Origin: Amoebophrya sp. A120
Lineage: Eukaryota > Sar > Dinophyceae > Syndiniales > Amoebophryaceae
Assembly: GCA_905178155.1 (NCBI GenBank)
Contig: CAJINV010000004.1
Location: forward strand, 3,063,014-3,127,013
Direction of reading: 5' to 3'
DNA length: 64,000 nucleotides
The position numbers were made by a program, and so were the translations under genes. The notes under the pieces were generated by a model. That model searched no databases. It had not been told where the DNA came from and worked only from the letters and a program-made list of their open reading frames with translations. Positions 53,863 to 64,000 of the stretch are shown one piece after another (positions within the stretch are counted from its first letter, which is position 1; each line of letters opens with the position of its first letter).

Positions 53863-56559
53863 TCAGGAGTTAAATAGCCGCATTTCCAATCTTCCCCCGT
53901 GGCTGCTATAGCGGCAGGCCTTGTACGGTGTGTAACTGACCGACAACACATCGAGGCTGTCGAGGCGGATGCCGCTGGCTACCCAGCCACGCACGGTGTA
54001 GTCGATGCGCGCGACGGCTTTTTCCTCCCAGGGCACGTCCGGCTGGTTCTGCGCATTGCTGCTGTACCGCAGCACCGCCTTCAGGTGCAGTTTGGTCTCC
54101 AGGTTCCCGATCTCCAACACGAGCAGTCGGCCCTTCTCATCAAACCTGCCCACCATGCTGTCGTCGAAGTATGCATTGCAAAAGCATCGCACTACTGTAA
54201 ATTGCATGACAAACTATCTCAGCAAGACAAATGCAATTTGTAATGCTGTTTTACCTTGAGGAAAACATTTGTCATGCATATTTGCAATTACAATTAGTAC
54301 GAGTACAATACTTTTGCACGACAGGATACGAAGGTCACGCCGGCGATGGACTCGGGCACGCGAATCTCGATCTTGAACTGTTCCACTGCCACCTGGGAGG
54401 TTTTGTAATTGAAGCAAAATCAAAATAAAGAATCATCCTCAATGTCGAACTTCTCCTGATGTTTGTCTCTTCCATCATGATTTTTCGAGCATCTGATTTC
54501 TTGGCGGCACCGCCGGTCATCTTACCTTATTCTGCCTGGTGATCGATAGTCTGGGCGAGACCTCGATGTCGAGCAGACCCTTGTCGCTGTGATACACCAG
54601 CGAGCCACGAAAGTGGAAGGGCAGCTTTATGTTGCTGTCGTTGCGCCAGTAGCTGGCAAGCTGAAACTGCCCGTCGGGAGGCACAAATTGCAAAACCTTG
54701 TCGCGATCGAACCTAGAATGATGTTTTTGTTGATTTTGGTTGTCTGTGACGAGCTGGACGGCGCATAAAAGTTCCAATGCAGATGCTTCAAGTCGAAGTA
54801 ACTTTGCGGATGGAAAATCTGAAGATCTAGACCAACTGGGACTAAGACAGCGGTGTACTTTGGCAATTTGACGCAGGGGTGGAAGGACGCGTTTTCCAGC
54901 ACCTGGGGCTCTTTCAACGAGATTGCCACCTCCGGCTGCGCGCCGCTGAGCTATCACACAGAAAAAAGCAGGCAGGTCATATTTGTAATGCAAAGATAAA
55001 TTAATACACAGAACAATCTGCATTGCATATGCTAAGCAGCACGCTATGGGGCCGCCTATGACAGATTTTTCAGTGTATTTATTTTTGCATTACAAATCCG
55101 ACCTGCCTGCTTTTTTCTGTGGGATATGAGCTTCGAGGTGGCCAGCATCTCGCCCACGATGCCCCCCGCGATGATGAGTCCGTTCTCGTCCAGGATCATG
55201 TCCGCGCGCTCCACCGTGTCCACGTAGATTTCGTTGGTGGTGTAGATCGCATCGGCCTTTCGCCACCACACCTCGTCGGAGGGTCCGCCAATTTTTGCCG
55301 GTGTCTGCCCCAGCGCGGCCCCCAGCGTGCTGGAAAGCGTGTTCCAGGTGTCCGCGATATACCCGCTGCTGTCCGGACTGGAGCTCTTCTGCGCTTTCGG
55401 GTCCACGGTGTCGTTTCGAACCACATTCGGCTTGCCGCCGGCCACCACCTGCGTCACCTTCTTCAGCGTGGAGGGTGGATCGATGATGCTTTCCAGTGAA
55501 TTCAGCTCCAGGCTGAAGGGCGCGCCGGAGCTGTCGATCATTTCGTCGAGCAGCAGGTAGACGGAGGAGAAGTTCTGCCGCAGCAAATCATCGGTGAGAG
55601 TCTGCTCGGTAGAGGACGCGAAGCAGTAGCGACAAAGCACTTTGTGAATCCCGCCCAGAACCTCGATCACGGTGCTATTATTTTTTGTATTTCGATGATT
55701 TCCAAAAGAAGTAGGAGGTTATTTTGCCGAGGACATATAAACGGAAAGCAAAAAGAAAAAGTAAATGACGAAAGAAAATTATTTGCAACTGACGCTTGCA
55801 AATTGAGCTTCTTGGGGTTGGGGGAAAACAACAAGGGAAGGAACCGCTATTTACGCCATCAATCATCATATGTACAGTGGCGGCACTTCCTTCGTTACCA
55901 CGGCCAAGTAGACCAGTCTGTCCCTGCAGATGTGTATCAACGCCATTTTTTCGTTGTCTGCTCGTATTATTTTCGGAATCTGATGAAGGCTGCCTACCTG
56001 GAGTAGATGAAAAAGGTAAGGATTTTCATTACAATAGCCTGTTCCTGGTTATTTGTCAAGCCAGATGAATAGGAGCACGACGTGCACATCACATCAGAAT
56101 AAATCACGCCAATCGAAAACTCTTCTTATACATCAAAAATACGATCCTGCTTTCCGTTTTCGCGTTCACCCGTCTTCTTCTTTTTGACGGCGACCGCCCG
56201 TTGATGCTGTTCCCGCCGCTGGTGGCTAAGCTTCCCTTGGAAAACGATTTGCGCTTGTCGGGGCTGCGGTGGTTGTTTCGGATGGTCTCCAGGTACTCGA
56301 GAAAGGGCTCGCAGACCGACCGCGGCGCGGTCTGTTTGTATCCTGTGCAAAAGTATCGTAGTCGTACACTCGTACTAATCGCATTCATGCATTACAAGTT
56401 TCTTTCTCAAGTTGAATCCGCATTACAAATTCTATTCTCATGCTGAGGAGATTTGTCATGCGATTTATACTAGTACGATGCTTTTGCATTTCATAGTTTG
56501 TAGTGCTTCTCCACCACAAAGCTCCCCGTGGAGCTGATGATGAACAGAGAGTCGATCAT
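53863..56559 (-). CDS. AP3M: AP-3 complex subunit mu
   Basis: Medium subunit of the AP-3 clathrin-type adaptor, which sorts cargo from endosomes and trans-Golgi to lysosome-like organelles. Eight exons: 56559-56496, 56338-56121, 55957-55876, 55674-55127, 54951-54859, 54712-54527 (donor base at 54526), 54392-54329, 54169-53863; 515 aa. The start MIDSLFIISSTGSFVVEKHY matches the AP3M longin domain, followed by RSVCEPFLEYLE, then ICRDRLVYLAVVTKEVPPLT. The mu-homology domain starts near residue 255 (WWRKADAIYTTNEIYVDTVE) and contains LENASFHPCVKLPKFDRDKV, LQFVPPDGQFQLASYW and the terminal SVSYTPYKACRYSSHGGRLE. It is about 100 aa longer than human AP3M1, mainly a basic Ser-rich insert in the longin domain and a longer linker. 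The exon 2/3 junction is the least certain. Three introns are introner elements and four are GT-AG. Confidence 0.93.
54170..54328. mobile_element. Introner element IE24 (family C)
   Basis: 159 bp. Ends contain TTGCAAAAGCATCGCACTA and a complement with TTTTGCA. Perfect duplication CTTCG. Removal gives IAGVTF|DDSMVGRF, the expected mu-homology sequence. Confidence 0.94.
54952..55126. mobile_element. Introner element IE25 (family G)
   Basis: 175 bp. Long arms ACAGAAAAAAGCAGGCAGGT and complement. Perfect duplication GCTCA. Removal gives ATSKLS|GAQPEVAIS, matching the LSG motif of AP-3 mu. Confidence 0.95.
56339..56495. mobile_element. Introner element IE26 (family C)
   Basis: 157 bp. Ends contain GTGCAAAAGTATCGTAGTC and TTTTGCA-type complement. 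Perfect duplication CAAAC. Removal gives VVEKHYK|QTAPRSVC, the expected longin-domain sequence. Confidence 0.95.
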
Positions 56560-57582
56560 GGTGCTGCTCCGTGTCCCTCTTCTAGGGCAATGCAGCTGCT
56601 GCTGTCGAGCGGCCTCGTTGTCGTTCCACGTGGTCCTTCTCGTTCTCGGCTTTGTCACGCTTGCTCAGGAAACCGATCCCGAGGATCTTCTTCTCGACCG
56701 CAGTTTGACGACCTTGCGTTCTTATCGGCGCGGTTTTCACGCCAATTACATCTAAACGCCTCCACGCGGTGTTCGTTCCTGCAGCTTTCGTACCGGCAGG
56801 TACAGGCAGATGTGAAGATTTTATTTACGTGCGTCCAAGCCAAGCAGCCCCGAAAATGCCCCTTGGTCAGCAGAGCAAAGAGCCGTGGGTTGGAGCTACA
56901 TGGTCGACGTATTGCGCTCAGGCTTGCGCTTTACGTTGTCTCTTAAATAGAAGTTGTATTCACACGGCGTGCCTAGACATCGGAAAAAGCAGCGGTACGA
57001 AAAACTTACTGCAGTTGAGGGCTTACGGGTCGTCGGATTTTTGACTGGCGTCTAAACTCGTCGCTAACGATTTTCTATTTTTCAATTTTAATTATCATGA
57101 CGTGCAGTAGACACAAACAGAGTAGATCGTCCATAATTATCCTACTTGTACACGCTGGCGCTTCATCTAAAAAAGTGCACCACGACACTCAGGGGAGCCT
57201 AGCAGGGAAAAATATTGATGAAAGAACACTCACACGACATAGAAACAGCAACACAGTGGCTACCCGAGTTAACATTCTTTGACGCTTCGTTTTGCGCCGT
57301 AGCGGGGCTGAACAAGAGCAAAAAAGGTTTTTGCGAAACGAAGCGGAGCTTCATGCTCATCGTGCTGTAGTTGCTACCAACGTTAAGGGATTGGGATTGC
57401 CACGTGACCATCGCAACGTCGACGTTAACAACTAAAGGTAAAGCAGAGGACTTCAGTATCAGTTTTTGTTTTTTGGGTTGCTCAATACCGCGCATGGTAA
57501 ATACACCGATCGTCTGACACCGGTCCCCTGCTCCAACGCAATGATCAATCAACCTCCGCATCGCCACCAGTGGTTGTCCCGG
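56560..57582. other. Intergenic, no supported gene
   Basis: 1 kb; short frames on both strands, nothing recognised. Confidence 0.5.
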
Positions 57583-58910
57583 TCAGGTAACATCGTCCAA
57601 ATTAGGCTCGGCCGCGGAGCTGCAGCTATCCTGTGCCCCGACGGAGGACAGGCCGTCGTTATGCTCGACCATGAGGCTCGACGTTGAGCAATTTTCGCCT
57701 GTAATTCCATCTTGTTCACCATCACCCCCCGGTTGCAGCGCTATGATTCTACCTGCCGCGTTTCGTGATCTTGCACCGCCCCTTGAATGCTGCTCACGCA
57801 ACTTGCTGCCAACTGTGGTTCCTCTTCCTCCATCTTCCGGCGGAAACAAGACGTCTGACCCACCTCCGTGTGCATGCAGTAGATGATCCTCGTTTTGTTC
57901 ATCCATGTCGTCACCGAACAGAAGCCGCTTGTGATCCTGCGCAACACGCACAAAATCCTCGTAATCGAGGGTGGCAAGTAGGTAGTCGGAGCACATTAGC
58001 GGGCACTCACCTAGAGGAATGGAGGAAGCATTATGATGTAGTTTGAAAGAACTGGAATTCAGCAAGAGCAACTTGAAATATTCTAACCCGGATTTGCTCT
58101 TGTGGTGTCTTAGTAGAGGCATGATCTGAAGTTGTTGTACGAGCAAAGTAGATGAGACAGGGCTTTTTTTCTTCTGCCCAAGTAAATACCCTCAAGCTGT
58201 CTGAGAAAGAGTTGGCAGACCAGTTCGAGCTCTTCCCCCGAGCAGGCATCAAAGGGCTCGAGCAGCGATTCCATGAGGAGGCAGTATTGTTGGTAGCAGG
58301 TGTACCAATCAAGCGGAAAGTCGTCCTCGCGGTCGTCGAACTTTCGTCCGTGCTGCAGGAATATGCCATGCAAAAGTATCGCAGTAGTATAAATCACAAT
58401 ACAAACTGGCTCAGCATTACAAATCAAATTTGTAATGCGGATTCACCTTAACAAGTAGAATTGTAATGCATAACTGCGATTACCACCAGTACGATGCTTT
58501 TGCACAGGATAAGGAAGTACTGCGTTACCGCCTCCGTAAACCCCGGCTCTGCGCAGAAGTCCTCCAGCTGCGTCAAGATCTCGATCCCCCGAGCGCGAAC
58601 TTCCGGCTGGACGAATATTGGACAAAAGGAATATGAATAAATATCTTATGTATTTATATTTTCTTCATAGTGATGCTAATAATTCGGCTACACATTCGCT
58701 GGGAACAGTTGACATAGAAGTGATGATAGCATCAGTCGCTATAGGAACACTTACTCGAAGAGCAAGATCCTCCAGAGACTCGTGCTCGTTCTGTAGTCGT
58801 CCCGTGGTGTCTTCAGTTTTGCCATCGCAGGCTGGTGGCGGTTCAGCGAGCATTGCACCGCCCTCGTTCATCTTCGCAGCCTCGCCTTGCTCCTCCTCGA
58901 GCGAGGCCAT
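57583..58910 (-). CDS. BART-domain protein (ARL2-binding/CFAP36-like), 281 aa
   Basis: Four exons: 58910-58755, 58606-58512, 58361-58190, 58010-57583; two GT-AG introns and one introner element, 282 codons in frame. Residues about 55-165 fit the BART fold found in ARL2BP and CFAP36: LEDFCAEPGFTEAVTQYFLQ, then HGRKFDDREDDFPLDWYTCY, QQYCLLMESLLEPFDA and CSDYLLATLDYEDFVRVAQD. In known members this helical domain binds ARL2/ARL3 GTPases, and several members are ciliary. The remaining C-terminal half is Gly/Asp/Ser-rich and disordered. Family assignment is by pattern (PGF, KF, Y-x-x-Y-x-x-LLE), without a search. The start is the first ATG in frame (MASLEEEQGEAAK). Confidence 0.72.
58362..58511. 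mobile_element. Introner element IE27 (family C)
   Basis: 150 bp. Ends contain TGCAAAAGTATCGCAGTA and a complement. Perfect duplication TTCCT. Removal gives EAVTQYF|LQHGRKFDD inside the BART domain. Confidence 0.94.
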
Positions 58911-61058
58911 GCTGGTGGCTAAAGATCTTTGGCAAGAATAAGTAGGAGCGAGGCGGTTTGCCCGCCCAAAGTTGTCTGCTAGCAGCGCGGCATGTGCTGC
59001 CTTGTCCCGGTAGACTAAGACGACCAGGGAAATGCAGTTTTGCTTTTGGTGAAATCTGCTGGCTTTGAAGATAAGCAAGTATCTCCCCCGCTTTTTATTC
59101 CCTTCCGGACGCTGGTCGCCCGGGAGGAAAAATAAAATGTTGCGAAATCAAACGCATTCTGAAAGGAGAACAAGGACCACGTAAAGAACAAAAGGAACAG
59201 ATTACACAAGGAATGTCGAGGAAAATAACGATGGAAAAAAACTGACGAAAAAAACCCAAATACTTCAATACACGAGCCGACGAACCCAGCAACATCACGG
59301 TCGACACGGGGGCCTGAAAAGACATTTTTGCTTTTTGTCAGTGCACTTTCTTCTCGTCCTTCGTTTTTCAGCTTCACCTGGAAGCAATGAGTGTGATCAA
59401 GTCAAAGCGCAGTTGTGCATTCATGAAAGCAGCAGACTTCTCGTTCGTCATCATGACCATGTGGTGGAGTGCTGGTGTCGTGTGAAAGATACTTAGACTT
59501 ACATTGTACTTTTACGATTGATTGCATTCAGTTTCATATTAGCCACAGGTGCATGTGGGCAGTAATTCTCTTCAATGTGAGTTCGTAAATTTTGTAATCT
59601 TTATCTTTTCATCATTCGGTAGGAGCTTCGGTTTGCTGCAGCAAAATATGAAATGCGATTAGCTCCTGGAGGACGATGCAGAAGCAGATGAAGCGGAGGT
59701 TACTACCTCAACAACGCACCGGCTTTGGCCTCCTTTTTTGCCATACCATTACATTCATTTTCATCTTTCTTCTGTAGCAAGTGCTAGTGGAAAAATATTA
59801 CCATGGTAATACGTCTTTTTTTTCTCCGGCTACTATACAACTGTTTGTGCAAAAATAATGTTACACACTACAGTAGGATACGACGAGCCGCCAATGAATA
59901 TAAGGTCTAACGCCTTTCTTGCGCCTCGCTGATACGTTTAGGACGTTATCAGTTCGGCACGAACGTCGCAACTACTCACAGTCAATGAGATGAAAATTAG
60001 AATGTTAAAACCAAGAAAAAAGGCGGAAAAAGTGGTACAGTTTACATGATCTGCATATAATCAAGGTCGACGTCGGGGTTGGAGTCGTGAATCGCTTTCT
60101 TCGCGTCGATCGCATTTGTTACGTGATAGAGCTTGAGAAACTGACCATGACCACCGAGGTTCCAGCATCGATATCGGTTCTCCTGAGAACCATCCAGCCA
60201 CCTTCACAAATGCTTCATAGAGACTCAAATATGTGCATACGAGAAGGAAACCATGCTAAGAAGCGGAGTGGATTCTATGAACAATAAAAAACCAAGACAC
60301 TTCTGCCTTGAACAATAGCCCAATTGAGTTAGAGTTAGAAACAACGAACTACTTACTGTTACTTAAAAAATAGAGACACGCAGTACAGGTGCAGCTTCAT
60401 CTCGTCACACTCCGCGTGTCAACATGATGACGAAGCGATGCCGTTAGTGCGCAAACAAGTGATGCTTCAGACGCCGACGTCATCAAGGAGAAGACTTAAA
60501 ACATCCTAAGGACCACAACACTTTGAAAACAAAAGAAAGTCGAGATTTATGAAGACGCTGTGTGAAGACGACACGCCACAGCGCACCCAAACTGAAGACC
60601 CTGGTTTAGGTGAGCCGACACGCCCGTGTCTCCACCTCTAGCAGAAAATTATGACTTGGACTGTTTGGTTCTCTGATATGCTTCTGCTTGCATAAAAAAT
60701 GGACTCCTATCTTTGTACTGGTACTCTACCCTGGATAAAATTGCAAGTATTTCGCGTATTATAGCTGATTCTTCGTCGTGTGTACGATCTCTGTACCTGG
60801 TATGCTGTTCTTGTTCAACCCTTCGCCGGTTAAAATCAAATGAAAGCTCAAGACTCTTAGTACAGGTTTTGATGACTTCACTTTGTTCAGCTTATTTTCG
60901 GTGGTCTAATCCATAAATCTATTTGTATTTGCATCGAAACGACTTTAACTTTTACAACTACAACTTTGCAACATGTTGATGTTGTCGTTCTTGAAAAACG
61001 TCAACATGTGTAAATCAAATAAATTTCCATTCGTGGCCATACACTGCTGGTCCTACTT
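58911..61058. other. Intergenic, no supported gene
   Basis: 2.1 kb. A 76-codon ATG-initiated hydrophobic frame on the minus strand (59095-59325) could be a small membrane protein but has no other support. The rest is AT-rich with nothing recognised. Confidence 0.45.
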
Positions 61059-64000
61059 TCACGCGGATTGCAGTAAGGTTTTCTGCTGGTCCATTGCCGC
61101 CCCCAGCTGCTCCGCGTTCTGCAACAGTGCCTGCGACTGGGCCCGGGCCAGTTCCTTGCTCGAGATCTTGCCTCCGGCGGGCCCCCGGTGGTCCGCACCG
61201 CCTCCTCGCATGTGCAGCTGGTTGTACTGCTGGTCACTTATTCCCGTATTGCCGCCGCTCATACCACTCACGTATCAAGTCTTGCAGAAGTATCGTACTT
61301 CTAGTAGTTTTAGAGTGCATTTAAAAAGTTGGTCAGCATGACAAATTCCAGATTTAGTTCAGGAAGGATATATCCTTTGCCGTGCATGATTGCACTACTA
61401 CTACGTCGTCGAATGATCTCACGTACTAGTACAACGACCACGATATTTCTGCACAGGATATCGTGTCCACTCCCACGAGTGGTCCGACGCTGCTGCCTCG
61501 GACGAGATTCCTGGGGAGTTCGATTTGGTAGTACCAGGGGATGTGCGGGATGGCTTTCTTCTGGCGGAGGGCCTCGAGTCGCGCCGGCAAGTCGCGGTTC
61601 AGCGTGCGGTCCATCAAAGCCTGGCGCTTCACGCCCCGCTTCTGCGCTTCCAAAACCATACTCCCCGCAACTTTCCGGACCAACGTGTTGGACAGCCGGA
61701 AGGGCCCCGCATACTCGTGCTGGTCCGCCTGTTCCCCCGCGGGTCCCGCGCCCGCTCCCGCGCTCGCGCCGGGGTGCGTAATGTTGTGCACCACTCGCTC
61801 TAACGAGAAGCTTCCCCGGGTGGCCGCCTTCGGAGATGGGGCGGATTTATTGCTGTGTTGCTGGTCGTGATGCTGATGCAAGGACGCGAAGGCTGACGTA
61901 GTTGTGTTCGAATGATTGTTCTGGTGCTGAGAGGTGGAAGAGGAGTTTTTGGTTGTACCAGTATCGCCGGTTGCAACAGCAGCACCTGGTGCTGGGCGAT
62001 TTACATTTGCCATTTGGGCTGAAGAACCCCCGTGAAGATTATTCTCCTCATCGCCTTCTCGTTGTGTTCCCAACACATCAGCCCCGTCCTCCTTATGCAC
62101 CTGGTTGAGCACTTCCTGGTTGACATTCCCGATGGAACTCCGTACCTGAGACCCGGACGAGCCCCGGTCCTTCGAGCTCGACCGTTCCTTGGAGCTACCC
62201 CGCCCAGTGCTGCTCAAAATTAAGGAGCTGGTGCCGTGCCCAATGTTGCTGATGAAGTTTCCATATGAATTGCAAAAGTATCGCACTCGTAGTATTGCTG
62301 TTATGCATGACAAATGCTCGCTCCCAAGGTAAAACAGCATATACAAATTTCATTTGTAAAAATGCTAAGTCAATTTGTAATGCAATTCATACTAGTACGA
62401 TGCTTTTGCATCTGATATTCCAAGCCCAGTTTGCTTCTGGCTGTTCTGACTCCCGGTGCCGCCGGAAGAGGAGCTTGCGGACGTACTGTTAGCATTCGGC
62501 ACGAGCGGGACCGGCTCCACAATGTCCATTTCTACCAGCTGCGTCAAGGCCAAAAACTGCCGCAAAGCCTCAAACCGCGCTTGCCCGCTCCAGGGGGGAC
62601 AGGCAGAGGCAAGAATGTCAGCCATGGTCCACGCCGACCGAAAGACCGCAGCCATCTTCACAATCGAGGCGGGGAGAGGGTCCAGCGACTCGATGACTGC
62701 GAGCACGGACCCGATCATAAAGGTGTTTGGCCACCCGGCAACTTCCACCGTTTCGTCCAGATTCTCCTGGCAGGTCACGAATTTCCCGCTGGCGTTGGCG
62801 CTCTTGTCGTGCAGCTGCATGTGGCCGTAGAGCTGGAGCATGGCCATGGCCTCGCGAACGAATAACGCGTTGCCCAGCGTAATGTCGGAAATGTACTTTA
62901 CCTGATAGATCATGCACGATTTTTTGGATTTTCCTACATTTAGCATTTGTTCGCGTGGTACGCCCCCCTCATCAAGTTGTTCTTCGCAATCAATCACTAG
63001 TACCAGCAGTCATTCTCCTTCTCATGCAAAACCTAGCACCTAAATCAATGATGGCACCAATTGTCATGATGTCTGATGATCATCAACATCAACAAAAGCA
63101 CGATAAGTACTAGTGGCATTGGTATGTTTTCTTGGGGGCAGTTCAATTCGATGGACATGTATTCCCCGACAAGTTTCTCGCCAAATCCCTGCGTGTCCAG
63201 CCACACCCCCGTCTGCCTCGTTTCCTTGACGAAGTGCTGCATTACCCGCTCGTAGCCTGGGATCGTTTTTCGGTCGCGTACACACAGCACGATGGTCAAA
63301 TTGTGGCTTGGTTTGTTGTTGTTCGCGTTGTTTTTGAAATTCACCGTGTCGTTCTTTCCACCGCTGGACGCAAGTCCCGTGGAGTTGGTCCCGAAGTTGT
63401 AGTTCGTCGTAGCGGCGGCCCCTGCTCCACCTAAGGACCGCGGATTGCTCTTCACCCCACCGACTCCTGCATTAGCACCCCCGGCGCCCCCCGAACCCAC
63501 GTCGTACCGCTGCTCCCGTAATTCCTTGTACAGTTCGAGCAACGCGTATGACAGTTCACAACTCCACCTCCCCCTCATTTGTATTGCATGAACAGCAATA
63601 CAGACAGCCCCACCTGCGGAGCCTGCGCATGACAAGTTGATGCGCCTAGTGTAGTACTGTTTGGGCTTGCGGAATCTGTCATGTTGGAAGGCTAAGGGCT
63701 GGGCGTCCCCTCGTAAACTATTCTTACAAGCCGTAGCCTCATACTCGGTAAACTCTAGAAGAAATCTCTGGACAACGCGATTTCTATCGAAAGACAAACA
63801 CAACAGCGTCTGGGACGGCCGCGACGGAAGCTGTGTGAATATCTGGATAGAAATAGCCCTGAACAAAAACTTTTCCTAGCACCGAGGGATTAAAAGAAAA
63901 AGTAAGAAACGATGAAAACCGCTACTAAGACACAGTCCCCCCTACGTCGAAACAAAAACACCCTAAAGGTGGTAGCACCAGTAGTATCAGTAATGGTGTC
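61059..64000 (-). CDS. STAND/AAA-type ATPase, possibly of a class III adenylyl cyclase-like protein, 5' partial
   Basis: Exons supported: a 5' exon ending near 63744 (start off the right edge; likely acceptor near 63861), 63546-63111, 62901-62418, 62263-61461, 61272-61059. Motifs follow the second half of a STAND NTPase: a sensor strand LTIVLCVRDRKTIPGYERV, MSIELNCP, then SDITLGNALFVREAMAMLQL (the GNPLFV-x-E box), then a winged-helix-like LPASIVKMAAVFRSAWTMAD. The P-loop should lie upstream, outside the window. In soluble adenylyl cyclases this ATPase follows two cyclase domains; that context is only inferred. The C-terminal region is low complexity plus helical (ELARAQSQALLQNAEQLGAA). Two introner elements (61273-61460, 62264-62417) keep frame with the element-plus-5 rule; a third (63547 onward) is unresolved. 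Confidence 0.6.
61273..61460. mobile_element. Introner element IE28 (family C)
   Basis: 188 bp. Ends contain TTGCAGAAGTATCG and CGATATTTCTGCA. Flanks CACGA/CGTGA have diverged. Element-plus-5 removal gives GVDT|SGMSGGNTG; keeping the right-hand copy instead would give an in-frame stop. Confidence 0.88.
62264..62417. mobile_element. Introner element IE29 (family C)
   Basis: 154 bp. Ends contain TTGCAAAAGTATCGCACTCG and a complement. Perfect duplication TGGAA. Removal gives QTGLG|NFISNIGHG. Confidence 0.94.
63547..63743. mobile_element. Possible introner element IE30 (family I), far end uncertain
   Basis: The left end TATGACAGTTCACAACTCCA followed by CTCATTTGTATTGCATGAAC resembles IE02. A right end at CCTCATA (63743) is possible, but the flanks ACGCG/CTCGG do not match and the element-plus-5 rule does not keep the frame I expect. 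Another right end near 63849 is possible. The interruption is likely real; its boundary is not resolved. Confidence 0.4.

Noticed and set aside
1-64000. CRISPR arrays, bacterial operons, insertion sequences
   Set aside because: No regular spacer-repeat array, no Shine-Dalgarno-linked operons and no transposase; the genes are eukaryotic with introns.

Overview
The window looks like nuclear DNA of a dinoflagellate-type alveolate, most likely a compact syndinian parasite such as Amoebophrya. This identification is inference. It rests on four observations: every gene I can defend lies on the minus strand (a unidirectional array); the proteins are eukaryotic (ER cyclophilin, AP-3 mu subunit, alpha-kinase, BART-domain protein, STAND/AAA ATPase); intergenic spaces are short; and coding sequence is interrupted by many short inverted-repeat introns of the introner-element (IE) type, which have been described for Amoebophrya and some other dinoflagellates.

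Layout, left to right, all minus strand: PPIB-type cyclophilin (1-1715, 3' end off the edge); single-pass membrane protein (2992-3798); alpha-kinase (5178-6590); unknown 246-aa protein with three IEs (7811-9306); large low-complexity coiled-coil protein (10208-14493); two hypothetical proteins (15454-16260, 16309-18180); a 1,961-aa protein with 7-residue D-x-x-G repeats and IQ-like motifs (19697-28315, 14 exons, eight IEs); small membrane protein (29756-30181); a tandem pair of ~415-bp noncoding repeats (31044-31885); secreted or membrane protein with an internal duplication (32124-34025); minisatellites and a gene fragment (35531-36531); a 70-aa gene carrying three IEs (36531-37265); two small hypothetical genes; a Cgr1/CCDC86-like protein (39805-40405); a 1,095-aa coiled-coil protein (41392-46251); a protein with a cysteinyl-tRNA-synthetase-like tail (46990-48453); an Sfi1-like coiled-coil protein (49957-52741); AP-3 mu (53863-56559); a BART-domain protein (57583-58910); and a STAND/AAA ATPase gene running off the right edge (61059-64000).

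The main result concerns the introns. I reconstructed the genes by hand. About 27 conventional introns are all GT-AG. Another 29 are IEs of about 109-285 bp. They have inverted ends starting 5'-TAT and ending ATA-3', and about 5-bp flanking direct repeats (19 exact, five with one mismatch, five diverged). In all 29 cases the reading frame is restored only if the element plus five bases (one repeat copy) is removed. Only three of the 29 could be cut at GT-AG; the others have unrelated dinucleotides. About nine terminal-repeat families share this architecture and an internal TTTGTSATGCA-like motif. One IE-filled site has an IE-free paralogous site 1 kb away, which shows the insertion directly. 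Because the IEs break frames, naive ORF calling splits these genes and creates artefacts such as a false membrane segment in the 1,961-aa protein.
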